The notes beneath the pieces are model-generated. The model worked only from the letters and a program-made list of their open reading frames with translations, did no database searches and was not told where the DNA came from. This document shows, piece after piece, positions 33,858 through 45,819 of a stretch of 64,000 bases of DNA (within the stretch, counting starts at the first letter, position 1; each line of letters begins with the position of its first letter). The stretch spans positions 110,590,293-110,654,292 of the forward strand of contig NC_064819.1 of the NCBI RefSeq assembly GCF_024166365.1. Direction: 5' to 3'. The stretch is from Elephas maximus indicus (lineage: Eukaryota; Chordata; Mammalia; Proboscidea; Elephantidae). Both the position numbers and the translations under genes were made by a program.

Positions 33858-34080
33858 CAGGAAACCCTGGTGGCATAGTGGTTAAGAGTTTGGGTACTAA
33901 CCAAAAGGTTGGCAGTTCAAAGCAACTAGCTGCTTCTTGGAAACCCTTTTGGGCAGTTCTACTCTGTGACGTAGTGGTTAAGTGCTACAGCTGCTAACCA
34001 AGAGGTCGGCAGCTCAAATTTTTTACTCTGTCCGACAGGGTTGCTACGAGTCTGAATCGACTCAACTGCAATGGGTTTTA
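33858..34080 (+). mobile_element. Two AfroSINE short forms fused in tandem
   Basis: The first copy stops at TTCTACTCTGTGA (33969). The second begins inside the head at CGTAGTGGTTAAGTGC, is missing part of its middle, and ends CTGCAATGGGTTTTA. Confidence 0.85.
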
Positions 34081-34223
34081 ATGGGTATGGAAACGCCTAT
34101 TATATTTTCATCAAGTCTAAGTTGCACATTTTTTCATGTTTTGACATTTTTGCAATCAGGCTGTATCTTATAATCAAAGGCGTGTCACAATTTATGTGGG
34201 GACATTTTTCGTTTCTTTGTCGT

Positions 34224-34366
34224 TGTTACAAACTAAAGCAAACCCGTTGCTGTCGTAGCAGCCCTATAAGGCAGAGTAAAACTGCCCCATAGGGTTTTCA
34301 AGGAGCAGCTGGTGGATTTGAATTGCCAACCTTTTGGTTAGCAGCCAAGCTCTTAACCACACTGTT
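34224..34366 (-). mobile_element. AfroSINE, short form, head truncated
   Basis: It runs from AACCCGTTGCTGTCGTAGC to CAAGCTCTTAACCAC. Confidence 0.88.
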
Positions 34367-34371
34367 ATTGT

Positions 34372-34542
34372 TAAAAACCAAAACTAAGCCTGTTGTGGTC
34401 GAGTTGATTCCAACTCATAGCAACCCTATAGGACAGAGTAGAACAGCCCCATAGAGTTTCCAAGGAACACCTGGTGGATTCGAACTGCTGATCTTTTGAT
34501 TAGCAGCTATAATTCTTAACCGCTACGCCACCAGGGTTTCCA
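34372..34542 (-). mobile_element. AfroSINE, short form, with target-site duplication
   Basis: CACTGTTATTG lies on both sides, an 11-bp target-site duplication. It inserted next to the preceding SINE. Confidence 0.93.
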
Positions 34543-34560
34543 CTGTTATTGATAAAAAAT

Positions 34561-34808
34561 TGATAGCTGCCTTAAATTCGGTCCCTGACTCATGGCAACC
34601 CCATGGACAACTGAAGGAAACACATGGTCCTGTGTCATCCCCATGATTGGTTGTGGATCATACCGTTGTGATCCATAAGGTTTTCATTGGCTGATTTTCT
34701 GAAGTAAATCATCAGGCCTTTCTCCTGAGACACCTCTAGGTGAACTCTGACCTCCAGCCTATTAGTTAGCGGCTGAGTGCGTTAACCATTTTTGCCACCC
34801 TGGGACTC
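34561..34808 (-). mobile_element. AfroSINE, older long variant
   Basis: The element has extra sequence around GGTCCTGTGTCATCCCC, then the usual TTCATTGGCTGATTTTCTG and a TGGGACTCC head. It is more diverged than its neighbours. Confidence 0.75.
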
Positions 34809-35316
34809 CGATGTAAGCTTTAGGGAGGAGATAATCTTGTCTCTTGTTTGGAAACAGAGCCAAGACTGCTCAGAGAACTTTTGGTTGATCTACGGCTTAA
34901 GCCAAGGCCAGTGGCTATTCATCGGTTCCAGCAAAGAGCCCGGGGCCAGGAGGCAGTGTGAGCACCCAGGTTTGCATTTCCCCCGGAGAGGAGGGAGAGC
35001 AGAGGGCTAAGCCCCATGCAGGTGCTTTTCATTTGGGGACATGTGTCCTACATTTTCTGAGACAGTACCAATTTCTTATAATTTGATTATTTTCAATGAA
35101 GGCAATTTGTTAGACATCTGATTTTCAGTTTGGAAAACATGGCCTCTACAATTACAATTAATGAAGGGCAAAAGCTAGAGAAACAACACAATCTGAGTGT
35201 GGTCCTTGCACCCTAAGCACATAGCACCGTGTCCAGCTCATCAGGCATACTCAAAGAGGGCTTGCTGCAGTATTCTACTAGTATTTTGGGAGGAATATGT
35301 TAGGGTATAGTGCCTT

Positions 35317-35494
35317 GGTGGGCCCCTGTGGTGCAGTGGTTAAGAGCTGAGCTGCTAACCAAAAGGTTGGCAGTTCGAATCCACCAGGCGCTCCTTGGAA
35401 ACCCTAAGGAGCAGTTCTACTCTGTTCTATAGCGTCACTATGAATCAGAACCAACTCAACAGCAACAGGTTTGGTTTTTTGTTTTGGTTTTTAG
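35317..35494 (+). mobile_element. AfroSINE, short form
   Basis: It runs from GGCCCCTGTGGTGCAGTGG to GGTTTGGTTTTTTG. A TAGTGCC target-site copy flanks it on both sides. Confidence 0.92.
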
Positions 35495-35657
35495 TGCCCT
35501 GGTGGTGCAGTGGTTAAGAGCTCAGATAGTAACCAAAAAGGTTGGCAGTTAGAATCCCCTAGCTGCTCCTTGAAAACCTCATGGGGCAATTCTACTGTCC
35601 TATACTGCCACTATGAGTTAAAATCAACTCAGTGTCAGTGGGTTTGTTGGTTTATGT
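35495..35657 (+). mobile_element. AfroSINE, short form, abutting the previous copy
   Basis: CCCTGGTGGTGCAGTGG begins immediately after the tail of the preceding SINE. It ends GTCAGTGGGTTTGTTGG. Confidence 0.9.
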
Positions 35658-36842
35658 TGGGTATCACAGTGTCTTCATAAAAATAAAATTGTGTGCAACC
35701 TTGGAAGTGAAAAGGGGCAGATCTTTGCTTTGCAAGCACAGTGCCGGCACCCACCAGTCACCATAAAAGGAGACAGACACAGGCAGATCTACTCCTGAAT
35801 CCTGAAATGGACAGAGCAGAGCAAGAAGGTTGGTGACAGGAGCCTGGGGCTACAGGGAGGTCCCGTGTGTCTTCAAGAGATGATGGGGAGATAAAGAAGA
35901 AAATAGATTTCAGAAGCAGAGAGTACAAGTGATGAACAGAGGGGTGACCAGGGTGTAGCTGCAAGGGCAGGGGGAAGACAATGCCTGCAATGGAGCCGGA
36001 AGGAAGTCTTGTTAGCATGAAGTCAGCCAGGCCTGGAATCTACAGAGAGGAACAAGAGGAAAAGTCACAGAAGGAAAAGGCCAAAGAAAATGAAACTAAC
36101 AGCTCCTCCATGCTTGTGACTCAAGCCCCAGATCAGGAATATTTGTTATTCTTCTGGGAGGTTGATTTGTTTTTATCTTCTGGGAGAACCAAGTGTAGAT
36201 GACCAGGGGTCCCTTTCTGCTTTGTCTGCTAGGCTGTTGAGGTTGAATTTGCAGTCTGTCATATGTTTCAAGCCTTTAGGTTCTTGGAGCTGTTGTATTG
36301 TTTAGCTTACCCTGGACTCCGTTTTATGGTCTTCCCTTGTTTTTCTTTCCCACCTCCTCCTAGCGTATGTTGCTTTGCTGTGCTTTATGTGTCCCTGTGA
36401 GTAGCTATAAAGCCTTTAGAGAACAAGTGGAGTATAAATTTTAAAATAGAAAGAAGCCCCCCAAGACAGAGGAACACAGAGGCAGAAATAGGAGAGAAAA
36501 TTAGGGTTGAAGGGGAGGAGAGAAGAGGGAATTCAAAGGAAGCCTTGAAAAACTGAAATCATCCAAATTGGGAAAAACACCATTTATTACAGAAATCTGT
36601 GACCCAGGCAGCCTGAGAGGCCTGGGAAAGCCTGAAATGTATGTTTGTTGAGATCTTTAAAAAAGGAATATGCAGATGTGGCTAGGAAAAGTCACAAGGC
36701 TGCATATGACCTATGGATTAGATACAAAGAGATTGGGTTTGGGAATTTGTAGACCTAGAGAAAATGAGAGAAAGAGTTCTATGGGAGTAAGCTTGTTCAA
36801 AAGAATCAAGGATGGAAGATGGCAAATATGAATAAAAGCAAC
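35658..36842. other. Intron 4, unassigned
   Basis: No repeat class or exon is recognised. Purine-rich stretches occur at 36040-36090 and 36460-36540. Confidence 0.5.
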
Positions 36843-36980
36843 AAAAACCAAACCCATTGCTATCCAGTCAACTCCAACTCCTGGAGAACCCAGGCGTCAC
36901 AAAGTAGATTTGCTCCAGGGGGTTTTCTTGGCTGTGATCGTAACATAAGAAGATTGCCAGGCCTATCTTCTGTGGTGCTG
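36843..36980 (-). mobile_element. AfroSINE, left half, split by an RTE insertion
   Basis: It runs from AAACCCATTGCTATCCAG to TCTTCTGTGGTGCTG, where it is interrupted. The rest is at 38575-38652. Confidence 0.87.
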
Positions 36981-38574
36981 CTTGTTGTTGTTGTTGTTGT
37001 TAGGTGCCATCGAGTCGGTTCCAACTCGTAGCGACCCTATGCACAACAGAACAAAACACTGCCTGGTCTTGAGCCAGCCTTACAGTCGTTGTTATGCTTG
37101 AGCTCACTGCTGCAGCCACTGTGTCAATCCACCTCATTGAGGGTCTTCCTCTTTTCCGCTGACCCTGTACTCTGCCAAGCATGATGTCCTTCTCCAGGGA
37201 CTGATCCTTCCTGACAACATGTCCAAAGTATGTAAGACACAGTCTCGCCATCTTTGCTTCTAAGGAGCATTTTGGCCGCACTTCTTCCAAGACAGATTCA
37301 TTTGTTCTTTTGGCAGTCCATGGTATGTACAATATTCTTCGCCAACACCACAATTCAAAGGTGTCAATTCTTCTTCGGTCTTCCTTATTCATTGTCCAGC
37401 TTTCACATGCATATGATGCGATTGAAAATACCATGTTTTGGGTCAGGTGCACCTTAGTCTTCAGGGTGACATCTTTGCTCTTCAACACTTTGAAGAGGTC
37501 CTTTGCAGGAGATTTACCCAATGCAATGCATCTTTTGATTTCTTGACTGCTGCTTCCATGGCTGTTGATTGTGGATACAAGTAAAATGAAATCCTTGACA
37601 ACTTCAATCTTTTCTCTGTTTATCGTGATGTTGCTCATTGGTCCAGTTGTGAGGAGTTTTGTTTTCTTTATGTTGAGGTGCAATCCATACTGAAGGCTGT
37701 GGTCTTTGATCTTCATTAGTAAGTGCTTCAAGTCCTCTTCACTTTCAGCAAGCAAGGTTGTGTCATCTGCATAATGCAGGTTGTTAATGAGTCTTCTCCA
37801 ATTCTGATGCCCCATTCTTCTTCATATAGTCCAGCTTCTCAGATTCTTTGTTCAGCATACAGATTGAATAGGTATGATGAAAGAATACAACCCTGACGCA
37901 TACCTTTCCTGACTTCAAACCAATCTGTATCCCCTTGTTCTGTCCAAACAACCGCCTCTTGATCTATGTAAAGGTTCCCCATGAGCACAATTAAATGTTC
38001 TGGAATTCCCATTCTTCGCAGTGTTATCCATAGTTTGTTATGATCCACACAGTCGAATGCCTTTGCATGGTCAATAAAACACAGGTAAACATCCTTCTGG
38101 TATTCTCTGCTTTCAGCCAGGATCCATCTGACACCAGCAATGATATCCCTGGTTCCACGTCCTCTTCTGAAACAAGCCTGAATTTCTGGCAATTCCCTGT
38201 TGATATACTGCTGCAGCCATTTTTGAATGATCTTCAGCGAAATTTTGCTTGCGTGTGATATTAATGATATTGTTCGATAATTTCCACATTCACTTGGATC
38301 ATCTTTCTTGAGAATAGGCATAAATATGGATTTCTTCCAGTCAGTTGGCCAGGAAGCTGTCTTCCATATTTCTTGGCATAGACGAGTGAACACCTCCAGC
38401 GCTGCATCTGTTTGTTGAAACATCTCAGTTGATAATCCATCAATTCCTGGACCCTTGTTTTTCACCAGTGCCTTCAGAGCAGCTTGGACTTCTTCCTTCA
38501 GTACCATGGGTTCCTGATCATATGCCACCTCTTGAAATGGTTGAACATCAACTAATTCTTTTTTGGTATAATGA
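36981..38574 (-). mobile_element. RTE (BovB-like) LINE, 5'-truncated, with reverse transcriptase
   Basis: The element starts with a TTG-repeat edge (reversed CAA tail). It encodes most of a reverse transcriptase on the minus strand: motif A CFIDHAKAFDCVDH, motif B RQGCILSSYLFNLY, catalytic motif C YADDTTLLA, then GLHLNIKKTK. Two defects are visible. A TGA follows YAEQRI near 37839, and a one-base loss just beyond it puts the YADD part (37000-37815) in another frame. About 5' half of the element is missing. It inserted into a SINE with a short TGCTGC-like target repeat. It is the best-preserved LINE copy here but is not active. Confidence 0.92.
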
Positions 38575-38652
38575 CTGCTGCTGCTGGGTGGGTTCAAACT
38601 GCCAACCCTTAGGTAGTAGTTAGCACAAATGGTTTGTGCCACCTAGGGACCT
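38575..38652 (-). mobile_element. AfroSINE, right half after the RTE insertion
   Basis: CTGGGTGGGTTCAAACTGCC and GGTTTGTGCCACCTAGGGAC complete the copy begun at 36843. Confidence 0.85.
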
Positions 38653-39121
38653 TGTGAATATGAATAGAGTTGGAGATATAGTAGATACTTGTCTTAGTTT
38701 CGACGTACATATACAAGCTCAATTACTCCCCAACCAAAAAAAAAATGGGAAAAAGCACATCAGAATATGGCACTCATGTCTAAAACGAGGATGGTAATAT
38801 TGATATGGGCAGGGATATCATCTGTATCTGGATAATACTGGAACAGTTTGAGGAGTGATAGGGCTGGAAGAAATTAAAAGTGGACTTTAAAATTAGTTCA
38901 TAAGAATAGAGAATTGAAGATGTGCCTCGAATTCATTTTTAGCAGCCTGGAATGTGCAATATGTACAAAAAGTGAAATACACCAGAATTGATAGGATTTA
39001 AGCGTAAGAAAAAAGGGAGATTGTGAAAAATAGAAGATAGATTCTAGGAAGTAACTAAAATAAATTTCTTGAAAGCCAAGGGATTTGGCAGAGATTTTTA
39101 GAGGCTGTTAAAACGCGGTTT

Positions 39122-39500
39122 GAAGGTTGTTGTTAGGTGTCGTGGAGTCGGCCCCATCCTGTGTTGTCTCACAATCATTGCTATGTTTGAGCTCACTGTT
39201 GCAGCCACTGTATCAATCCATCTCGTTGAGGGTCTTCCTTTTTTTTTTTGGTGACCCTCTACTTTAACAAGCATGATGTCCTTCTCCAGAGATGAGTCCC
39301 TCCTGATAACATGTCCAAAGTAAACATTAAGAAGTCTGTCTCTCCATTCTTGCGTCTCAGGAGCATTCTGACTATACTTTGTACTTTGTACAGTATTCTT
39401 TGCCAAGACCACAATTTGAATGTGTCAGTTATTCGGACTTTCTTTTTTGTTGTTCAGCTTTCATATGCATATGCGGTGATTGAAAATACCACAGTTTGAG
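39122..39500 (-). mobile_element. RTE LINE 3' fragment
   Basis: It encodes remnants such as YFGHVIRRDSSLEKDIM and GRPSTRWIDTVAA on the minus strand. It is more diverged than the copy at 36981. Confidence 0.88.
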
Positions 39501-39619
39501 GGTAAGAAATACTAATGTAAGATGAATATTCAGAAGAAGAAGGCTGGATCCTCTTATAAGATGACAGAGAGGTGGGGAGACATGTTAAAATAAGATGTAA
39601 AGGAACCCCTCAGGAAAAA

Positions 39620-39840
39620 CAAACAAACAAAAAAACAAACCCTTACACCACTGAGCCAATTCCAACTCATAGTGACCCTATAGGACAGGGAAGAACTGTC
39701 CCAGAGGGTTTCCAAGGCTGTAATCTTTACGGAAACAGACTGTCACATCTTTCTTCTGCAGAGTAGGCTGGTGGGTTCAAACCACCAACCTTTCAGTTAG
39801 TAGTCCAGCACTTTAGCCACTGATGCACCAGGGCTCTTTA
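39620..39840 (-). mobile_element. AfroSINE, long form 2
   Basis: A CAAA-rich edge is followed by CACCACTGAGCCAATTCC. It ends TGCACCAGGGCTC. Confidence 0.88.
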
Positions 39841-40693
39841 AACGGAAGGGTTAAAACCAAGGAGCCAGACTGAGGACCCAGTGGCAGAGGCTCCAGAATA
39901 AGTGTGCTGTTTGGGGGTGAGGAGACAGCAGGGCTGCGAGTCTGTGGGCTTGCATCCCATCCGTCCCGAGTCACCTGGGCTCTGTCCCCAGTGGCATCTC
40001 AGGAAAGGTAAGTGGAGCAGTGTCAGGAGGTGAGGGGTGTTTAACAACGAAATTGGCAGAGGGAGATGGGAAGATGTTAGAGCAGAAGCCACCGCTGTTA
40101 CTAAACAAGGACAAGCCCGCCATTGGGCAGGATGGCAGAGCACAGAGGCGGGCTGCGGGTTAACTCAAGGGATGTGACGGGATGCGGCAAAGTCGGGGTG
40201 GACAGAGCTTACGCCCTGCCCCAATCCTCCTGCTTCAGCACTCTACAAACCTTCAGTACTGAAAAAAAATCGTGTAACTCTCCATGCTAGAACGGAAGAG
40301 TAAAGTGCGGGTCCCACAGCAGGGACTCCTGCAGTCGAGCGTTAAGGCAGTGCTGTTCTCTCCCGTCTCAGGGCTGTGAGTCTCCCTTCACCCGTGTTCT
40401 TGATCCCATTCCCTACCGACCTGATGCTACCTCTCCCACTTCCAAGGGAAAAGGATCCTTACTGCCTGGGTCAGAATCTGAGGAATGGGCTGTTTCCTAG
40501 CAGAAAGGTAGTCAGAGAAAGCCACCTGAGAACACTTGTAGGGAGTAGCACACAGAGGCAGAAGTCACTGTGACCTCCTATACAGCAGTTCATATCACAG
40601 ACTGCTCACTTGTTTGTTTTTAATCTGTCCTTCTTTATCTTCACGATTCCACCCACCCTTAGCTTTCCTCCTTCCTCCCTGGCTAAAACAAGA
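39841..40693. other. Intron 4, unassigned
   Basis: Unique-looking sequence with moderate GC. No gene signal. Confidence 0.5.
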
Positions 40694-40898
40694 CAAAAAA
40701 CAGTTGCTGTTGAGCCAACTCCAACACCACAACCCTGTGTGTGTCAGAGTAGAACCGTGCTCCATAGGGTTTTCAATGCCAGGTTTTTCAGAAGTAGATT
40801 GCCAGGGTTTGCTTCTGAGGTGCTTGGGTGGACTTAAACCTCCAGCCTTTCCATTAGCAACCGAGCACGTTCATTGTTTGCACCACCCAAAAACTCCT
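40694..40898 (-). mobile_element. AfroSINE, long form 1
   Basis: It runs from CAGTTGCTGTTGAGCCAAC to CACCACCCAAAAACTCC. Confidence 0.87.
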
Positions 40899-41089
40899 TT
40901 CCCAACGGGCAGGCCTTCGTAATCATCCTTCCTGGCCTCCCATAAATAAGGATGATCCAGGGTGTTGTGTTCAGTGTGGTTCTCTTCTCAATCATAAACT
41001 TAATTGTCTGTACATATCTGACTCCTCAAACTGTATTTTTAGCCCAGACTCCTCTCCTGAGGTACAAATGTCTGCCCCTCAACGCCACT

Positions 41090-41290
41090 CAGAACAACTG
41101 ACACCTGCACATAGTGGCAGGCATTGTACCAAGCATACGTGTGAGGCACATACAGTTATGACCCTTATTCTACAGATGAAGAAACTGAGGGACAAAGAGC
41201 TGAAGTAACTCATCCAATGTCACCAGGCCAAAAGAGGCACAGTTGAGGTCTGAAACCCTGCCTCAGAATCTGAGAGTTGAATCACGAAAC
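41090..41290 (-). mobile_element. MIR SINE
   Basis: GGCAGGCATTGTACCAAGC and TCTACAGATGAAGAAACTG are present. Confidence 0.8.
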
Positions 41291-41379
41291 ACACTTGTCT
41301 GTCTCAGCCACAGGAGACAATGTGAGGAAACTCATCCAGAAACAAAGTCTTTGTCTTTCCCCAAAACTGTGTGGGGGAA

Positions 41380-41893
41380 TGTCATGGATTGAATTGTGTC
41401 TCCCCCAAAATATCTGTCATCTTGGCTAGGCCAAGATTCCCAGTATTGTGTGATTGTCCATCATTTTGTCATCTGATGTGATTTTCCTATGTGTTGTAAA
41501 TCCTACCTCTATGATGTTAATGAGGCAGGATTAGAGGCAGTTATGTTAATGAGACAGGACTCAATCTACAAATTTAGGTTGTGTTTTAAGTCAATCTCTT
41601 TTGAAATACAAAAGAGAGAATCTGAGCAGGACAAGGAGACCTCATACCACCAAGAAACAAGAGCCAGGAGAATAGTGTGTCCTTTGGATCTGGGGTCTCT
41701 GTGCTGAAAACTCCTCGACAGGGAAAGATTGATGACAAGGATCTTTTTCAAGAGCTGACAGACAGAAAGCCTTCCCCTGGAGCTGGCACCCTGAATTCGG
41801 ACTTCTATCCTCTAGACTGTGAGAGAATAAACTTCTCTTTGTTAAAGACATCCACTTGTGATATTTCTGTTATAGCAGCACTAGATAACTAAG
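41380..41893 (+). mobile_element. MLT1-like LTR
   Basis: TGTCATGGATTGAATTGTGT starts the element, GTTAATGAGGCAGGATTAG lies inside, and it ends with GCACTAGATAACTAAG. Old ERVL-MaLR solo LTRs have this layout. It has no coding capacity. Confidence 0.75.
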
Positions 41894-42050
41894 ATGGATC
41901 CCTGGTGGTGCAGCGGTTAAACGCTCACCTGCTAACGAAAAAGTCAGCAGTTTGAATCCACCAGTCGCTCCTTGGAAACTCTGTGGGGCAGTTCTACTCT
42001 GTTCTATAGGGTCACTATGTGTCAGAAGTGACTTCACAGCAACAGGAAGA
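41894..42050 (+). mobile_element. AfroSINE, short form
   Basis: It runs from TGGATCCCTGGTGGTGCAG to TTCACAGCAACAGG and abuts the LTR end. Confidence 0.9.
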
Positions 42051-42137
42051 TAACCAAGACAGGGAATCTTAAGTGATGAGAAAATGGAGCAAGCCTGCCC
42101 TGTAGCACCTTATTAAATGGGGAGCCTAGAGAGCCCA

Positions 42138-42335
42138 TAAGGTAGCCCTGATGCTACAATGGTTAAGCACTTGGCTGCCAAAAGAAAGGTCAGTGGTTTG
42201 AACCCACCAGCAGCTCTACAGGAGTAAAGACCTAGTGATATGCTTCCGTAAAATTACAGGCTCTATGGGGCAGTTCTTCTCTGTCACGTGGGGTTGCTAT
42301 GAGTCGGAATTGCCTCGACAGCACATAGCAACAGC
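42138..42335 (+). mobile_element. AfroSINE, long form 2
   Basis: It runs from GTAGCCCTGATGCTACAATG to CAGCACATAGCAACAGC. Confidence 0.87.
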
Positions 42336-42739
42336 AGAGATCCTGTCTTGAGAAACCCATGCTACATTTAAGGGAAGAGTAAGTTTGAAAACTTGAGGGG
42401 AGGGTCATGTAGGCTGAATCTAGTCATGGCAGACAAAGGAAACCTGGGTCTGGCAATTACAGAAGGAGGAGACAGTGGAGTGATAGACGGCAAAACTATC
42501 ACCTCGGGAGACACAGAAATGCAATGACGTTGGAGGTGTAACGGTGAGGACCAGATAGGAGACAGTCTTTAACATAAACTTTGGAGAGGAGGAAATGCAC
42601 TAAGAAAGTAGGAAACAAAGCTGAAGAAGTTGAAAAACTGGTAGACTATGAGTGGGGAATTTGAACATGCTGATGGCAGGGGGGAGAATGGCTGAAACAG
42701 CAGTTTCAGATGCCAGTATTCATGTTTGCCCCATTTTAG

Positions 42740-43015
42740 AGACAATACAATAATCAAAGCTAACATTAATGAGCATTTACTATGTGCTAAGCATTGTCCC
42801 AAAGGATTTATGTGCACTAACTTATGAAATAAATGAAGCTACATTATGAACCTTGGATATACTATTAATTGTCTTATATGAGAGAGGATGAAATTGAAGG
42901 TATTTTTCAGTCCATTTCACAGATGTGGAAACAGAGGCTGAGTTAGAGTAAGTGTCCAGGACAAAGTTGCATAGCAAGGAATGGCAGAGCTCAGATTCAA
43001 ACTCAGGTCTGTAGT
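42740..43015 (-). mobile_element. MIR SINE
   Basis: ACTATGTGCTAAGCATTGTC and CATTTCACAGATGTGGAAAC flank a short unrelated insert. Confidence 0.8.
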
Positions 43016-43044
43016 TCCATGTTTATGTTTTACAGCCCCCAATA

Positions 43045-43210
43045 GACTTACTTCATCAGGGGCAATGACTTTGTATTTTTCTTCTTGGCAACCTCAGAAC
43101 CTGGCACAGCGCCTGGCACACAATAAATCCTCTATAAACATGAGGCTGGATTTGTACCCACTCCAAGCAATTCATGTTTGTTGAATGAACAAGTGACTGA
43201 ATAAACAAAC
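43045..43210 (+). mobile_element. L2 LINE 3' end
   Basis: CCTGGCACAGCGCCTGGCAC and ATGTTTGTTGAATGAACAAG are the L2 terminal motifs. Confidence 0.75.
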
Positions 43211-43283
43211 TAATTGACAAATCTCTTGTATAATAGCTATGGATGTCTCCCACCCCCCCGGGGTGTGGGTTCTGGTAGCTGGG

Positions 43284-44060
43284 AACTTTTTTTTTTCCCC
43301 TAAATTTTATTCATTTTGTTGTTGTTGAGAATATACAGAGCAAAACATATTCAAAATACTGTTGAATGTCAATTCAACAGTTTCTGCATATACAATTTAG
43401 TGACATTGATTACATTCTTTGAGTTGTGTAACCATTCTCACCCTTCTTTTCTGAGTTGTTCCTACTTCATTAACGTAAATTCACTGCTCCCTAAAGTTCC
43501 TATCAAATCTTTTGAGGTGCTGTTGTCAATGTGATTCCATATAGATAGTTCTCAAAAGGGTATAATGCTCAAGGCTGACCTTTTTTACTAGTTAAGCCGC
43601 ACTATTGTTTGGTATTAAGTTGATTTCAGAGCCCTGGTGGTGCAGTGGTTAAGAGCTACAGCTGCTAACCAAAATGTCAGCAGTACGAATCCACCAGCCT
43701 TCCTTGGAAATCCTATGGGGCAGTTTTACTCAGTCCTATAGGGTTGCTATGAGTCAAAATTGACTCGATGGTAACGGGTTGTTTTGGTTGGTAAGATGGC
43801 TTCAGGGAATATTTTTGGTTTAAGGTTTAAAGATTATCTACGGGCAGTACTTTCAGGGGTTCATCCACCCTCCATGGCTCCAGAAAGTCTAGAATCTATG
43901 AGGCTTTGAAATTCTGTTCTTTTTTTCCCCCCTTTTGATCAGGATCCTTCTACAGAATCTTTTATCAAAATGTTCAGTAATGGTAGCCAGGCATCATCCA
44001 GTTCTTCTGGTCTCATGGCAAAGGAGGCAGTTGTTCATGGAGGAGCTGGAGATGTTTGAG
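43284..44060 (-). mobile_element. L1-type 3' end, older relative of 13925-14938
   Basis: An oligo-T edge and GAGAATATACAGAGCAAAAC start it. CATCCAGTTCTTCTGGTCTC is shared with the element at 13925. It is interrupted by the SINE at 43628. Confidence 0.5.
43628..43795 (+). mobile_element. AfroSINE, short form, inside an L1-type element
   Basis: It runs from CAGAGCCCTGGTGGTGCAG to GGTAACGGGTTGTTTTGG. Confidence 0.92.
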
Positions 44061-45094
44061 GCTACATGAAACAATGGGGAATTTTGGATGGTAGTTTCTG
44101 TATTCACCACGGGAGTAGAGAGATGATCTGCCACACAGAATCATTGTACGGTGTTGAGTTTTTTTCATGCTTTGATGCTGAGGAGGCAGGAAAGGACCAC
44201 GACCAGTACGTATATGAGAGGTGAGGGACCCTAGGTGGTAAGATGATGGGAACAGAGGAAAAAATTGAAAATACAAAAGGAGCAATCTGCAGAAAGGATG
44301 TTTAAGACATAGATGCAGAGCTGACAAACACAGAAAAAAATGGGGAAGTAGTGTATGAAGCCAAGGAAGCTTGGAGTCTAATGTTGATACCCTTGCAGAG
44401 ATCTCTAACAGGCTACTGCGATAGAGCCTGGCCAAGCAGAGAGCAGGTGTGAACTGGCTCACAGGGCAAGCTGCTGTGTGGGGTGGGGCCATAGTGTGGC
44501 TCTGGGACCCAGCCCAGGAGGGCCTTTGTTCTCTGCAGGAGGGTGGGCAGGACTGGTCCCAATGAGTCTTGGCCTCTGGCTTGCTAAGCCTAAGAATTTT
44601 AGATGCAATTAATCATGATTGGAATGTATGGGATTGTGGGTTGGCGATGAGGAGTAAAGGGGAAAGGAGAAGAGTGGTCAAGTTACAGTGACAGTGAAGA
44701 AACATGGTGTCTTGTTAAAAGGAAGGAGACATGAAAAGGGTTGAGTTCTGAGAGATCTGGGTCATCTGGGGAAGCAGGAAGGAATGCAAGAGCTTTGAAA
44801 TGTGCAAATAAGTTAGGGGAAGGTAGAGTCAGGAGGGCAAAATCCATAGGGGGTGGGGCAGGGTAAAACAAAAGAAGGGAAAACAATGAAAATTGGAGAG
44901 CCTTGAGTTTATAAGAAACTGATATGTAGTGTCTGGTAGAAACTGTTGCTCTGGCTTTGGGGATAGGAGAACTGTAAATATGGATAATATGTAAATACCA
45001 TTTATAATTTAAAAAATCTGAAAGGTTCTAATGAGATAATCTCTGGAAGGACACTTTGACTAGTATGAAGGAATATATTTGTGGCCAAGAAAAG
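44061..45094. other. Intron 4, unassigned
   Basis: Purine-rich plus strand with no frame or repeat I can name. Confidence 0.45.
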
Positions 45095-45245
45095 GACACT
45101 GGGTGTGGAGTCAGAAAACCTGGGTTCAAGTACCAGCTCTGCCACTTGGGACTGGGACAAGCCACCAATCCTCTCAGGTGCCTCAGCGTCCTCCGCCAGG
45201 AAGGCGGTGATAACTGGCCATTCCCACAGGTGGCTCTGAGGGTCT
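45095..45245 (+). mobile_element. MIR SINE
   Basis: CTGGGTTCAAGTACCAGCTC and TGCCACTTGGGACTGGGAC mark a MIR cut short by the following LTR. Confidence 0.8.
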
Positions 45246-45246
45246 C

Positions 45247-45687
45247 TATTAGTTTCCTAAGGCTGCCATAACAAATGACCACATATTCAGTGGCTTGAAA
45301 GAACAGAAAATTTATTCTCTCATAGTCCTGGAGGCCAGAAGTAAAAAATCAAGGTATCAGCAGGGTCATGCTCTCTCAGTAGGCTCTAGGGATTCCCTTC
45401 CTTGCCTCTTCCAGCCCCTGGTGGCCCCAGGGATTCCTTGGCTTGTGACAGCCTCACTCCAGTCTCTGCCCTGTCTTCACATGGCCATCTTCTCCCTATG
45501 TCTCTGGGTGTCCTCTCCTTTTCTTATAAGGATAGCAGTCATTGGATTTAGGGCCCATGCTAAATCCAGGATGATTTCATCTTAAGATCCTTAATTAATT
45601 ACATCTGCAAAGACTCTGTTTCCAAGTAAGCTTGCATTTGCAGGTTCCAGGTGGACATGAATGTTGGGGCCTATTCACCCTATACCA
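45247..45687 (-). mobile_element. MLT1-like LTR
   Basis: TATTAGTTTCCTAAGGCTGC is followed by TGGAGGCCAGAAGTAAAAAA and CTTAATTAATTACATCTGC. It is in reverse orientation and non-coding. Confidence 0.85.
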
Positions 45688-45819
45688 GGGTCCAAACAAC
45701 AATGAAGCGAGAGCATGGCATGTATCTAAAATTTCTTCCACGCATTTCTTCTAGCTGCTGTTCGTAAAAGGCCACTCATGTTGTAGTACCTGCTTGCGCA
45801 CCTCTGATGTCTGTTGCCC

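Noticed and set aside
37000..38642. Long minus-strand frames as a possible host gene
   Set aside because: The reverse transcriptase motifs, CAA-type tail and insertion inside a SINE show it is an RTE LINE.
41380..41893. Possible retroviral remnant with coding content
   Set aside because: Only LTR-type sequence is present, with no gag, pol or env region in the window.
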